The position numbers were made by a program, and so were the translations under genes. The notes beneath the pieces are model-generated. The model had not been told where the DNA came from and did not search any database. It was given only the letters and a program-made list of their open reading frames with translations. From Aphelenchoides besseyi (taxonomy: Eukaryota; Nematoda; Chromadorea; Rhabditida; Aphelenchoididae), in assembly GCA_024699855.1 (NCBI GenBank), contig JAMPIQ010000002.1, positions 5,952,001 through 6,016,000 on the forward strand: a DNA stretch of 64,000 nucleotides, read 5' to 3'. Positions 1-13,907 of the stretch are shown here, piece by piece. The number at the start of each line of letters is the position of its first letter. Positions within the stretch are counted from its first letter, which is position 1.

Positions 1-3000
1 AGCGTCGATGATTACGAGGTTTTGATTTTGTCGACTTTTTCGGTTCGGTTTGTTGACGTGATGGACGTGGACGCAGTTTGGTGTTTTGAACGGGAGTCAA
101 CGGTGCAGGTGAAGGTGATGGCGAAATCGATTGGGATGTTCGAGTGTCATATTCAACAAATGGAACATTTTTCGTTTCTTCATTTGGCATTGCTATCGGA
201 TCATAAACAGTAGACACAGATTCTTCGACCAGTAAACTGGAATCCGCACTACTCACTCCACTCGAAGACAAAATCAACGTCTCGGTTGGTTGTGTTGCAT
301 TAACAGCGACAGTCAATGGTGTTGATGGCAAAGGTTGTTGACATTCATTTCTCACCTTTTCGTTGTCAATGTATACATCTTTCGTAGTCTCCACAGGTAA
401 CGATTGATTGTTCGACAGTAATTCAATAGTGGACTCCAAAAGAACAGGTGTCTTTGGTTCGCTGGTTAGACCTGAGCGAAAATCATCTTTTGCTTCCAAA
501 GTTATTGTTGGCACGTCGGCTGTCATTTGATTGTCATCAGCACGTGTAATCGTTTCGGGTGACGCAGTATCGTCGAACTCCATGTTCATTGGCATCAATT
601 TTGGCATTTTAAGCATTGATTCAGAGTTCGAGTCAACGGATGAGGAACGCTCACGTTTTCCAGGTCCAGATGGCGAAGCAGCCGAAATTGTTGGGATGCT
701 CGGAGTTGAAGGAGCAATCGATGCAACAGTTGGCGTTGAGATTGCAAATTTGGCTGGTGATCGAAGAAGCGCTTTGTAGTACAACAACGGATGAATTGAA
801 CTTGGTGGCGCAGCTTCTGTTGGACTGGTCGTTGCACTTGTAATGGCCGAACTTGAAGACGTCAACGGTGTTGAAGCAATCGGCAATGATGGCAATTGAA
901 GCGGAGATGCTTGGTTGAGCGGTTCGGTTGGACAATCAGAACGATGAACTTCGGGTTCGAGCAACGGTGGCTCATCGGCAAATGCGAGTTGAACGGGCAT
1001 GAGGTCGGGTGGAGCACCGAAGTCTTCGAACTCCGACGCTAAGCACGGTAACTCAGGCTCCAGCACAGGGGGCAGATTGTGGTCGTACGCTGACTCACAA
1101 CGCAACGATGGGGGTCGATTTGCTTCCAGAGTTGGCGGCAAAGTCGATTGCGAGAAATCGTGACCCTGAAATAAATTCATTAGATCGCATGAAAACAAAG
1201 TCAAAGATCAAGCACGTGCCGTTTCAAGCAATAAAGACAAATAGCAGAAAAGGGACGCCGTTCTTTCGCGTCGGTGGTCGTTCAAATTTGCCGGTCAGCC
1301 GCTCGAATTTGGTCCACAAAATAAGGCAAAAGCAGACGCCGCAAATTGCAACGTTGCGCATTTAATCCCCGCTGACGGTTGTTCTTAAAACCAAAAGCTG
1401 TCAAGAGCAATCGCGATTATTAAAAGGAATAATCACAAAAGTGCTGATACCAAAATTACTGCATAGTAGTTTCCCGAAATTGACAAACGAAAGAATCAGA
1501 AGAAGCCATCGAATGGCCTCAACAAAGAATTTTGGCCGCAAATTTTGGTGAATGCGCAGTGACCACTGATGGCGAAAAACATCACAACAACGAGGCCGAT
1601 GCCCATTCAATGTCATTGGGAAGCGCGACTAGAGACCGAAGAACCGCGAGAGGTCGCAGGTTGAGGAAAACAAGCAATCGGACGTGACTCTTCAGTCAGA
1701 TAGAATGTGAAGCGCACAAATGCGACCCAACGACAATGAAATAGGATTACAATTAGTTGAAAGATACCAACCTGTAAACCGAACATAAATTCAAAGGTCG
1801 AACATTCACGGAGAGTAGCAAATTGTGTGATTTGCATTTTATGACTAGAAATGCAGAGCGTAGTGACCACCACTGAACGCGGTATATAATCGAGCAAAGC
1901 AAAAAACGAGCTTCGTAGACATTTCGCAATTTTTCGCGAACTTTCTTCCTTCTAATGTTTTCAAAACACCACTCGAGGCAGTCCGCTTTGAATTGGCTAT
2001 TTTCGCACGTGCGACTGAATTCCGCATAGACATCAAAGTTCGACGCGTTTTCGAAACCGGAGAGATTTATGCAATTTGGTGACTTGCAGATTCGAATCGC
2101 GCGTATCCGAACATAGGACACCAAGAAGTCAAATAGAAACGCTCATCCAAACGTAAAAGAACGACGTGTACGAGTATTATGGTCAATAGACGAGTAAAAA
2201 TGAAGCACACTACCTAATCGGTTCCATTCTAAGAAATCAAATACCCGGGGTCATTCGGAACAATTGAGAGTTACCGTAAACAAGAACGGAAGCGAATGGC
2301 GATGTCATGCGGCCAAAGCTCCGAATTAGCTGGATTATCAACGTAATCGGGATTAAGATTCAAAAATTTCGATAATGAACTTTTCTCCTCTTTTAGAGAT
2401 GACGAAACGAAAGATATTGGCGTGTGTTAAACATCTGTTTGGGCAAAATAAACAAATCGGAATTTGATTTTAACGAAAAGAACAGTGTTTCAGGAATCGA
2501 AGAACAAGAGTGCGGGAGTTTCCGAATGGCGAATGACTTTTGGTGGAAAGTAGCGATGAATCAGTGGAAAACAAAACCCCGCATTTTGGCTATGACGTCA
2601 GTTTCCGGACTTCGAGTTGACGAAATAGAAAACTTTGATATCCGGAAGAATTGCGAATACGCAAACAGTCATCTTTGCTTCAGCACACGAGTAGCACTGA
2701 TACAACTGACGGTTTGCATAATTGACGAAGATCATTTGTCATAGTGAACAAATCAATTAGACTCGCACAGTAAACTGGTTACATTCGAGTTATTTCGTTC
2801 GAATTCGAATAATTGGAGAAAACAAGCGTAAAATTCGAAAGCCCTTGACCGTCCAATTTGGCGGGAAACGGTAATTTTTTGTAAGGCAAAAGGTCACAGC
2901 AGCAAAAGACGCGTTCGGCAAGTAAAAAACATGATCGCAATTTGAGTGAACGATGCAGATTGATGGCCGATTAGAAGTTGGCGCAAACATAGTCAGAAGG

Positions 3001-3743
3001 CGAAAAGGCCGCGCAAAATTGGCGGATACCAAACTAACCTCTGGCAAAAACTGTTGAGTTGACTTGGAATTCAAATCCGTCTGTTTGCTGATGAGCGTAA
3101 ATGTTGGCGTTGGTTTGACGGTGTTGATGGCCGGAAAACCAAAGGATCCCATTGGTGTACCGTTGTAGCAAGCAGTAGTTGTTGGGGTTTGTTGTTGGGT
3201 TGCTGTTGGTTGCGGAAAAACCACGTTTCCGTGTCCATTTGACACCACAGGCATCACCGGTTGAGGGCTGCCGTTTATCAGCGGAGCTGTTGAAAACATT
3301 GGCATCAAATGTGCAAATGGATTCAATGCTGCGCTCATTGGCGTCGCAGGCGTTGGTTGTTGGGGAATGTTTGTTGCCGTTTGTTGCTGTTGTTGTTGTT
3401 GTTGAAGTTGAAAGTAGAGGGCTAATGCTTGAGGGTTGAGAAACGAAAAGTTGCAAGACATTAGCAGGTTGGGTGGGACAAACGGCGAAACGGGAACGCC
3501 GACACCCGTCGGATTGCTTCGTGCAATATCGCAGTGAAATGTGGGAAAGCTGTAAAAATGTTATCGCTCGTAATGCGCATAACATTGAACTTACGAATTC
3601 ATCGCACTTGTTTGCGGCCCCAATGGCACTGTTGCACTTAACTTTGGCATCTCAAACATTGCGTTTGTTTGAATGTTGAGATTTCTGGTATCTGGAATAC
3701 CATGGAATGTTGCAACATTTCCAAAATGTCCTACTGGTGCCAT
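1..3743 (-). CDS. Q- and S/T/P-rich putative transcription regulator, 5' part (3' end beyond the left edge)
   Basis: Three exons are readable. Exon 1 (3743-3595) starts MAPVGHFGN. Exon 2 (3549-3039) carries a glutamine run of about nine residues near SFLNPQALALYFQL, followed by P/T/N-rich sequence. Exon 3 begins at 1165 after a TTTATTTCAG acceptor and stays open to base 1, more than 380 codons. The frame is continuous across both splices (donors GTAAGT and GTTAGT). Exon 3 is rich in Ser, Thr, Pro and acidic residues, and the last visible stretch turns basic (RPRPSRQQTEPKKSTKSKP). Intron 2 is about 1.87 kb, very long for this window, and contains one perfect TGACGTCA site near 2593. Low-complexity activation-type sequence followed by a basic stretch suggests a nuclear transcription factor, but the DNA-binding domain is not in view, so the family is unknown. 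An isolated acceptor (CATTCCACACAG) lies 7 nt before the ATG, implying an upstream 5' UTR exon or trans-splicing. Confidence 0.75.
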
Positions 3744-4855
3744 TGCTTAGCTGTGTGGAATGAAGGGTGGAGATCGAAAAAAAGGAAATTGCTGAATTCG
3801 AGTTTATTTACCAGTTGTTTCTAAACACCAAAAGTTCACTTAATCGGAAGTTATCATTTCCGCGACCATGCGTCAATCTGAGCACGAGAAAATTACAAAG
3901 GTCGAGTGTACGAATAAATACAGTAAATGGCTCCCGCAGCGTAGCGTTGTCGATATGCAAAGTGCGTAAGTCGAATCGAACAGCGCAACTGTAAGTGCGA
4001 CAAGTACGAATACAACGAGGGCGAGTATAGTGAGCTTGAAGTAAAGGTGAAGAATGGCGACGGCTTGCCTTCGTATGGTCGAGCTAAAGAGACCATGAAT
4101 GAAAAAAAGGAGGATCGGGAATTAGTGAGCAGCCGGATACCATACACCAAAATGGAATATGAAGGTACGAAATGTTGTTGAGACTTTTCGCGTTATCCAT
4201 CGGATTTCGCTTAATAAGCCGTCTGTTTGTTGCATAGAAGTAACGAATTTAATTGTTAACAGCATGATGACTGTGAAAAAGGAACGAAAACCAAAAAGTA
4301 CAAGGGTGCATGGTCGATTGAGTTCCCCGAATGTAAACTTTTGTATTTGTTGTTTTAGTTGGATTCGAGTTTGACTTCAAACGGAAATTTCAATTCAACA
4401 AATTAAATGAGTGCCATAAGCGAATGGTGAATATGCGCGACACGTACTGCCATCCGCTCTGAACTACGTGATGATGAAGTTAAGAAAATGGTGCAAATTG
4501 GAGCACTAGAAATCTTTAGACAAAACGGCAAACTTTTTGAAACGGCGATTCGAGATAAAAGATGGCGAGTTATGCGCAACAAAGAACGTCAGTCACTTAT
4601 CGTAGTGGGAAGCAACACGCGCTTACTAATTACCATTTATATGTGACTGACGAGCAATCACATACGATCAACAGAGAGAAATGAACTGCGAAAAAGAGAG
4701 AAAACTGCCCGGTGATCGAGGACGCCGAAAGCGAATTACAATAACTGAATCAAAAATCGCGTTGAATTGCTCTGCTCTTATCATAATGCGGCTCATTGGT
4801 TTCGCATTTTGATTCTGAACGTTCAGTCACGTGACTATGACTACGGAAACGAGCG

Positions 4856-7800
4856 TACGGTATGTGATCGGTGGATTTGAATAGATTCAAGGACACATAT
4901 TACACTCGTTTTTAATCGTTTGCGTTTTCGTCAATTCGTTCAATTTCGGCATATAATTGGCATTTCATTTGCGCGCCCATTTGCCATCAATCTCCGTCTT
5001 CGTTGTTGAGCAGAACTCGTGCCTTCGCGGCGGCTCAACCGAGACCTACGGCCAAATTGATCACAAAACGCGACTTTTACAGTGAGTGTAAGTGAGCACA
5101 ATAAATAGATATAGCTAGCTTAATTACTCTGCTAGCCTTTAGGAATAGGTTACGGTAAAGTTAAACTCGAGGATGAGTAGAAGCTAAAAGAAAATGGATT
5201 ATGCTTGTGGTTGTAATGGATAATACGAAAAAACCCGCGGTAAAACGGGGCTCACATGACGAGGACAAACACATAAGAAATTATGGTAAATCGGGAGAAC
5301 GTACGGAAGACCCAAAATGGTGACTGTGGGATTATTAGGGCGAATGAACCCCCATTAAGAATAAGTACAAACTAATGCTCTTAATATTCAAATTAAACGA
5401 TAACATCAGACGCGATTCGTGCGACGGAATTACGATACGAAGAAAGTGGTCGGTGGTAATAAACAAATTGAGCAAAATCGAATTGAGAAATTAAGTTCAT
5501 AGAAATGCAATTTGTGTGTCCGTTGACTCGGACAGCTGTCGGTAATTCAAGGGCACTGGGAACTTGATGAAAACTCTGCACGATAATAATTTGTATTGGG
5601 AATCGAAGTTCACATAAACAACTTCAATAATCGTTAATCACTTAACAGTCCGATTGTTCGTGTGGATGAGCAATGGGACAAAAACGCAGCAGTCAACCGA
5701 CAGATTGAACGACACGCGTAAATCGCGGCACGCCTTTCAAGACGCCGAAAGAAGTGAATGGAAGACGATGGAAGATGGCGGTAAAGCGCGCGGTTTGACA
5801 ATAAGAGCAAATCACAACATAAACTGGCCACTCCACCAGGCCCAAATAACCTCAAAATATGCGTGTCGTTTCTCTTGGCTCTTAACCAGTTGTTTCCGTT
5901 CGGTCGCAACGCCAAGAGAGCAAAACGAACGGATGGAAAGTTTTCGAATTGAACTGAGAAGTGATGAACGTGGCGTCGAAATTAAACGGAGTGGGGGGCG
6001 TGGCTAATGGCAGAGTCCAAAAAACGCGAAAACTCAAAAAATCGAAACTGACAGTAAGATTGCGAACAGTTCGCGGTGAAGTTCAGATATCGAAAAGAAG
6101 GCGGAGAGAAGGGCGTAAACTGTGACATTGATTTGAAACAACGTTCAAACAAAGAAGAAATTGGGAAGTGAACGCAAACAAACTGCTGCTGAAAAACAGC
6201 GAACATTCCGCTCTATTTCCTTCCACAGGATTTTTGTTTTTCTCGTGTCTCGTGGTTTCTTTCTTAACGCAAAATCCCCGGCCTACGGTAGAGGGCCGTG
6301 GAACACCGAACGAAAACAGAACGAACTATACGAAAAAGGGCCGAAAATGGAAACAACGTTTTATTTTAAGCACACGCGCCATCTCCCCAATTCTACCGCT
6401 CGACATTTGAGAGTACATGGACGGTGAAAAGTACACAAAAACCAACAATTTCGAAAAGAAATCTTCAAGGCAGTAAAGTCGTATCACCAACCATAATCCA
6501 ATTTGACAACGTAAATGTTCCGCTTTGAAGATTCAGAGCGACAAACATACTTTGGCTGGTTACTGTGAACCAAAATGACAAATTATAGCCGAAGAAAAGT
6601 TCATTGTACGGCAACTTTAAACTCTTTTTGAACATTCTAATTGCCAATTAAGAGAAAAGTCAGATACCGTACATCAACAGCATAATAATTAAGAATGCAA
6701 ATGGGCAGATTGCATGTAGTCGTGCACGCGGAATCAAATGGAAGACTGCTTGGGAATTTCGTCACATTTTATTCCTTTGGTCTTATGGGCCAAATGCCAC
6801 GGGTGGACCGACAGTAGTGGGCGAACAGCAAAACGTTCTTAACTTTGAGCAGAAAGCGAACACAACGCTGATTGTGCAAAAACAAGAGCGTAGATGAAAC
6901 GGGCGGAATGACGATAAACATCAAACAATGATCATTAAACCGCAAGGAACTGATGCCTTCGGGACGTTAATTACGTTCATTGTTGTTCTTATCGAACAAT
7001 ATTTGCATCGCATATCACAGGTTTCCGTCGAAATTAAAAAAACTTAAGATTTGAAGACAACGGTTAAGATCGAGAACTCGAAAATCATCGGTTGGGGCGT
7101 CTGCTCATTCACAATGATGAATCGATCTCCGCAAACCCTCCGCTCTCTCCGGACTTTCCTTTGCGCATTTGCAATGTGTCTTTGGCTTTTGGTATTATGA
7201 CACGCAACGAGCGTTCGCCCGCATCTGCCTCTTGAACATACGGTTGTTGACCATTGACCCATTTGACCGTAAACCCATCAGCCAGAAAGCGAATGTAAAG
7301 CATGCCGAATAGATCGACAATACAACTCGCAAACTATGCGCAATCGAGCAGCAGTGGCGGTTGCGTTATCACAAACAACCCTTTGGATTATTTGTACTTT
7401 GGAAACTACCGTTCTCTTTATCTAATAATCGAGGGTTGGATTACCGTAGATGGTAGAAAATTAAAGGCTACTACGACACGGTCGCTCATAAATATGCGGA
7501 GGAAGTGAATGGCAACCGGTTTTGTCGGCATTTTGCTCTCAAAGAATCGATGCCGACAAATGGCGCGAATTAACCGCGAAGCATGTCGAGAGGTTGAGTC
7601 GATCGTTTGGCATTAAATATCGCCAAATTACTTCTGTCCAAGAGGATCGTCCAGATTGTTTATCCACTGGTTGTCTTCCTTTTTGAGCGCCAGAAAACGT
7701 CAACATCTCGAACACTTCACGTGTAGAGCACGTTGTTTCCGTTTAGTCAACAATTAACTCGGCATTTGGAATCGAATTGAAATGCTGTTCACCATTTTTT

Positions 7801-10800
7801 GCGTTCGATAGCGAATAGGTGAACGTAGCAAAGTTGTTCACAGTTCGGATAACGACGCGAATAAGAGATCCACCAACTGAGGGAAAATGCAAACCGAAAA
7901 ATGAAAAAACACACACGCAGAACGCAAAGAACGAGCAGCCGAATTCTTAAGGACCCTGTGGCCAAAACATCAGTTCGGAAAGCGTAAAGTTCATACGAAC
8001 CGACTGCTGGGAAGAAAACATACGTCGCTTTTTTCCTACTTGCACTTTTCTTTCAAATCGCCCGGAAAAATCGAAAAAAGTGAAAACATAGCCGGGTATA
8101 CGGTAATGAAAAGCATTCGAAATTGGCGGTTTGTATGAGAAGGTTTCGGGCGGAGATCGAAAATGGCGATACGAGAAGTACGCGCACAGCGGTTTCCGGG
8201 TTCAAATCAAACTGATGAAGAGGTCGATAAGACGAGTGGATAAAGTTGATTAAATAGACATAGGAATTAGCTGTCGGACATAAAACACGATTACAAGGAA
8301 TATTCTCTTCACTTGTCGCCAGACTGAATGATAAGAAATGAACTGGCACCCCGAATTCGGACAAACGGTCTTCATTTGAAGGTGTCAGAAACAGGAGTTT
8401 ACTCTCGAATTCGTCAGCTCTGAACTTCGAAAAATTTAAAGTCCAAAAACGTGCGCTTTACCGCCGCAGCAACAAAAAAGTTTGAGAGCCACGTAAATGC
8501 AAAGAACGACACGAGAGTTTGTTTCCAAAAACTCCGAACGGGTCTCGTGGAGAGTACGCAAAAAAAGACGCTGAACTTTTCGACGATCAACGCGTCCAAC
8601 TGACGCGATCTTTTTCGTACGAACGTCGCGCACCTTTCAAGGTCGAGCAACAAAGAAGCTGTAAATACCGTACGACGAAAGCTCTCGAACTGTTTGCGAT
8701 CGCTAATCCCTTTGACCGAACGCCGCCACTTGGAGAGCAAATTTGCATTTTAACATTCGAACGCTGCGATTGAACTCCTGGGCCCAAACTGCCAATTGAC
8801 TTCTTTTTGTCGTCAATTTGTTCCCACAATCTCGAAATTTTGTGTTCAGTTTTCGAAACTGATTGTAGTTACTACATGAGAAACAAGAAAGTTTCTGGGA
8901 AACTGGCGGACAAGTTTATTAATTTCGTGTTCTGCAATTCCCCCCTAATCTATACGCTGATTAAATCAACCGAATCAATTGTGCTCACATGACTTTTGTC
9001 GCGTGAGAAGAAGAAGAACGAACCGGGGGGCTTTCAACGAAATGAGAAGATTAACAGAGTAGTTGTTGAGTGCATTTTGATTACCGTAGTTTAGAGGAAT
9101 GTTACGAAAACGAACGGTTCGAAGGAGTGGATGTTCGGGAAAGAAAAAGTGGTGGTGGAAATTAGAAGGTGTGTTGGGGAAAGTCGGATATTTGTTTGCA
9201 GATGGAGACCCACTCATTTGTTTGTTTATGACGAAGGTTAACAGGCGGCAACAAAGTGAAGAATCAGTTGAAAGAGAAATTTATCGGTTGATGAAACAAA
9301 ACTCGAGACAAAGAGAGAAGATTTTACTTTGTGTAACCGAACTGTTTCTTTTCTGAACGAACAAAAAGAAATGTTCTATTTTAGTCACGTGATCGATCGA
9401 CGTGTCTATTTTGCGAACAAGCGGAAAAGTCCCCGGGTGATTACGATTCCCACTGATGAAATCGACGATTCACACGCGGCCGCCCGAAACACGTGAACGT
9501 TCAAACGGAAGTTCAATGACGATTTTTGTTATGGAGAGTTTGTTCAAAGTTGTTACGAGTCCTCTGATGACGTTTCAATTTCCGGATCAGCGGAATGCAC
9601 AAGTGATGAACAATCGACGCTATTAACTGCCACTCTTCACGATCGGACAAACGGAAACGTTCATCGTACACAACTGATTTCGTTGAAACCCAGAACGTCC
9701 CGCGCTCTCTCGTTTCCATCAATCGAACGTCAAAAGCGCGGAAGCGAAAACTCTGCCCGCCAACAATCTTTTTCGTGCGTCTGATAGCGCGAAGAAAATT
9801 TTTGTCGTTGAACGCAAAACCTCGCAGAGTAAAAGAATTTGACGACAGACGCGCGATCGACTGAATTTGGTACAAACCTACTACGGTACTTGCCGGAAAT
9901 CGGAATCACGTCTTCGTGGAGTTTCTTGGAAGAATGTGAAGACACGGTTCTCAATCTCATAATCTGATGTTTATCAAAGCAAGACAAACCGCCGAGATTC
10001 GATCTCGACTAATTGGTCTTGTGCAAGTGCACTTAATTTTGCTTCCCAAGCGGCAGGTGGCTCACAAAGCGGCCAATTTGGCGGCTAAAAAGACATCGGA
10101 CTCTCGGGCTTCAAAGTCAATGGAGCGCAATAATTCGATTTCACATATTACTGTCCACTCTACGGTATCCCACTCATTCGATTGTCAGATACAAAACTTA
10201 GTCAAAACGGAAGAATGATTTGTGAACTTTTAAGCGCTGAACCGAAATAATCGCTGAGATTTCAAAACGCTTTTGCGTGCTGGCGATTAATTTCTGATCG
10301 TTGAAATCGATTGGCTACAGTATCAATTGTACCATAAACAACAACACGCAACTGATGGACGAAAATTGCAGTTTTTTTTAGCAGAAATTTACAGTCACGA
10401 CTTGACAAAACGGGTGATTGACGTCCGATTTGTGAGTAAGGTCGTTAGTTTATTGCAATTCTTAACTGATCGATGGCTGCGACAAATAAACTGACATTAT
10501 AAATCGATTACCATATTTGACTATTGAATACAGTAAGCGACTTTGCTTCCAAAAGTCTTCGCGTTGTCACATGCGATCGAACTCTTCGCGGAATTGCGAT
10601 CCAAAAAACATTTGGGAACCCGTTGGAAGTTCGAAGTTTTGTGATTTCTTCAATTCCAACAAAAGAGCAACCTTACGAAAGGAGCCAGAAAACGAACCGC
10701 ACTCCTCAGTTTGTTGTAATCGAACGAGGCGGTTGCTGTAAAATGCGCGAACATGGGAATGTGAAAGCGAGTACAAAAAACGACCAAAAACGCAACCAAT

Positions 10801-12343
10801 TCAACCTCAATTTCTATGAGTTATACAGTCGAATGCTCGGGAAGAACACTCGCAGTCTTTGAACGTTCGATTCCGCTTCGCAGTTCTGTGGTTCTTTTCG
10901 GTGTTCTGCATCGAAAGGAGCGCACACTTCTCGCACGTGGTTTTCTGTTACGTGGCTAAAGTTGAACGATGCGAATCAACCGGCCTTTTCGTCATCACGA
11001 GCTCCTCATTCGTAGCCCATCACTTGAGAAATTCAAGGAGCCGAAATAAAAGTTCAATGTGCCCACTACAAAACTAACAGATTGCGGCCTTTTGCTTCTA
11101 CGTCATGCTGTAACCTGTGATTAGAATCAAACTGATAAGCCTCGAGATGCAAAAAAATGAATGCATGAGAAACTGTTCTAGCGCACATAAACACACTTTG
11201 ATTTTCACTTATGGGTTACATTCGACGAAGAAATTAGCGAAAATGCCAAAGACGACAAGAACAAAACGCTTTCAAGCGAATTCGTTAGTGAAGCAAAATG
11301 CTAAGTGTTCACGTGTCCCGTTTTTTCGCAAAATGAACGCGCAGATTTTTGAGTTCCAATCCTACGGTTTTCATTTCGCAAGCAAATTCGTTTGTACAGC
11401 CGATGAGTCAACAGAAATGATCAACAAAATCTAAATTGATTTGACGTTCACGGCCGCTTTTTGCTGTTTGTGCAGGTGCTGATAAGTGGATAAAATCTGG
11501 GTTCCTTGCATAAACATCGAACATCTTCGCCAAATTGAAGGCTATTGCTTTTAATACGGTACTTGCTTTTGTTGGCAAAATGAACGAAATAGGCGGGTTC
11601 GGTCACGTATTGAGATTTCGCGCGTATGGTGATCTGAAGCGCAAACAAACCCCGCGCTCCGGCTATTAACAAGTTAAAGTCAAAGGTCAAATAAATGGCA
11701 AAAAACGATGATAGTGACGAATCGCATTCTGAACCGATATGAACTTCGGGTTTGAAACAAAGTAACCACATTCTGAAACTTCGTTCTAGAGACCATTTTG
11801 GTAACAGAAGCACAAACAAAAGTCGAATTCAGTTCGGTTCATTTGCATGACCTCCCATAGATGGTATCTTCACGGGTTCGCGAATACAATGCGATAGTTG
11901 AAAGCAGAACATGAATTCCGATTGTGGCCGGACATCAATAGAGACCTGTCAATCCGTTGGTTTACGGTAATACATTGCGAGAAGACGACGGAAATGTACG
12001 CGGGAATCCGCTTTAAGGCGAAGACTGACGTGTGGAACACGAGAACGTTGAGTTTGACCGTAGGTTGTTTACGCAATCAATCCGCTCTAATTAGAAGCCG
12101 TGGCTGGGAAAACACGTTCATTTTACTGACAACGAATTTCGGATTCATAATTTTGTCGAGTTTGAATAAACAAATTAAGGGATTGCAAAACAAAACCAAA
12201 GAACTTTTACGAACTTAGAAAAGAAACCATACGAGAATGCAACCTCTTTTGATGTCTTCTGATAACTAACCGGACATGCAAAGTTGCCCTACACTTCCGA
12301 GTAAACAAACGTTCATTCAAGAACGATGTCAAGTTTTACGGTA
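4856..12343. repeat. Dispersed TAC(C/G)GTA heptamer cluster
   Basis: Twelve copies of TACGGTA or its complement TACCGTA were read at 4856, 5151, 6665, 7442, 8099, 8666, 9082, 9882, 10161, 11555, 11963 and 12337. Chance expectation for this pair in 7.5 kb of unbiased DNA is about one. The copies occur in both orientations with irregular spacing of roughly 300-1,400 bp, so this is a dispersed word and not a tandem repeat. Other intergenic or intronic copies lie at 2272, 27769, 31005, 34518, 35697 and 36094. It could be a factor-binding site or a species-wide repeat word. Confidence 0.6.
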
Positions 12344-13812
12344 GTGAATGTGGTTTTCAAATTCGCTTACGATTAGAATTAATGAGGACTTTCGGATGGA
12401 GATTATGTTTCTTAACGAAAACGGAGCGGATAAAAGGAATTGGACTTTTTGTGACCTTTCGCGTAAATCCGCTCCACAAACGAGACAATGAATCCTCGTG
12501 TACGTAGAAACAAATCGAACACCAGTAGACGAGTTTTATTACAAAAACATCTTACTTTGGATGACGCACTATCTTCTGTTGTTCATAAGCAACTTTCGAG
12601 AAGAGATGTCTGATTAAGCCTCGACAATCGATATCGCATTTTCACTCGTTCATCAGCTTTCAAAGTTCAATTCTCCGTTCTTTTGGACTCGTTATGACGC
12701 CCAAAAAACCGAAGTCAGGAACGCAAAAGATCATCGCATTTTAACTCGAGCATCAGTTAAAAATTCAGAATAGAATACTCAATAGCACATATACAAAGTC
12801 GATTTGGTGATCTGCAAACTGAACACACGAAAAAGAGTTTCGACCTCGCGCGTAGAATCGTCCGCACAAATTGGAGCCAAAAAACAGCAGATGTTTCCCG
12901 CAAAGCCGATCGGATGTTCAGTTCAAAGACACGAAAATCTGTAGGACAAGTTCACCGATGATTTCGAATTCATTTTTAGCAAAGCACTTTACTTTGCACA
13001 GTATTATGAGCTCGTAACTGCCGGCTTCAGCTCCATAAAAGACCAGGCGCGTAAACAAAAAGCTCCGATTTCATGAAGACGGAATTCAAGTCAACTACGT
13101 GCCCCCTTTCGGTGCCGTTCGCCCGCTTCCTCACCAAATTCAAGCGGGATTTTCACGTGAAATTAGAAAAAGGTCAACGAGGTTTGGCAACCAGAGGGTA
13201 CTCCAACACTCGTCTCAAAGAGCAGTTTCCATAAACGAATCATTCTGTTTGCGGAGAAAAACCCGTTAAAACAAAAGACGTTAACCTGAAAATCAAAACA
13301 TATCTAAGTGGTAATCTTGTTGACAAAACGATTGCCTTTAATTCACAGTTCATTTCGCGTCAGCAATTGCAAGAAGAAACTTGGAAACATGCCAACGGCA
13401 ACAACGCGACAGCGCACACGAAATTCGTTTGGTTTTCGCTCGTGTTTGTCGTCCATTCGCTCGAAACGTCCAAACGGAACTGACCGTCGCGGTCGGCCAC
13501 GCATTTGATTGTGGAGGTGCAGGAGTTGAGACCAATGGGTTGCGTTTTGACATGAGCTCCGATGCCTAGTTCTCGTTTGTAATCAGATCTCTTGATTAAA
13601 AGAATGCAAATGCACATTATTGCATTTGAGTTATTTCATCTATCGATAAGGTAATCTAATACAATTTATTCTTTAAATGTAAGCTCACAAACACTACGAC
13701 AATTAAATAACCTTAAAAGGACAGGATTTCATCGTTGTAACCGTTTGCGATCTGAACGGACATAGACCTAAACTAGAAAACTTGTGCTCACCTCGGTGGT
13801 TATGTACATTTC

Positions 13813-13907
13813 AAAAAATGAGGCCGGGATAGCAAGTGCAATACTACTTTCAAACGTTCAGAGTATAGCAAGTGTCCCAGCCTCATTTTTGTCGAAAGTT
13901 TTTCGAC
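13813..13907. repeat. Imperfect long hairpin followed by a short perfect hairpin
   Basis: Arms at 13814-13829 and 13875-13890 are 16-nt inverted repeats (AAAAATGAGGCCGGGA against TCCCAGCCTCATTTTT) with one mismatch. Just inside the arms the 9-mer TAGCAAGTG occurs twice in the same orientation (830-838 and 866-874 of this kilobase), so that segment does not pair. Immediately after the right arm is a perfect 7-bp stem, GTCGAAA-GTT-TTTCGAC (13891-13907). It may be a small inverted-repeat element or a structured RNA. No target-site duplication is obvious. Confidence 0.6.

Noticed and set aside
595..935. Open frames on both strands over 0.5-0.9 kb
   Set aside because: They are shadows of exon 3 of the putative transcription factor, whose frame stays open for more than 380 codons through this region.
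3361..3415. Microsatellite (GTT repeats)
   Set aside because: This is the in-frame glutamine run of the putative transcription factor, not an independent repeat.
8190..8215. GGTTCAAATC-like B box, possible tRNA
   Set aside because: No A box or cloverleaf arms at the right distance. No other tRNA-like B box in the window had a fold either.
9099..9356. 85-codon lysine/arginine-rich plus frame
   Set aside because: Composition reflects local AG-rich DNA; no splice context or similarity.
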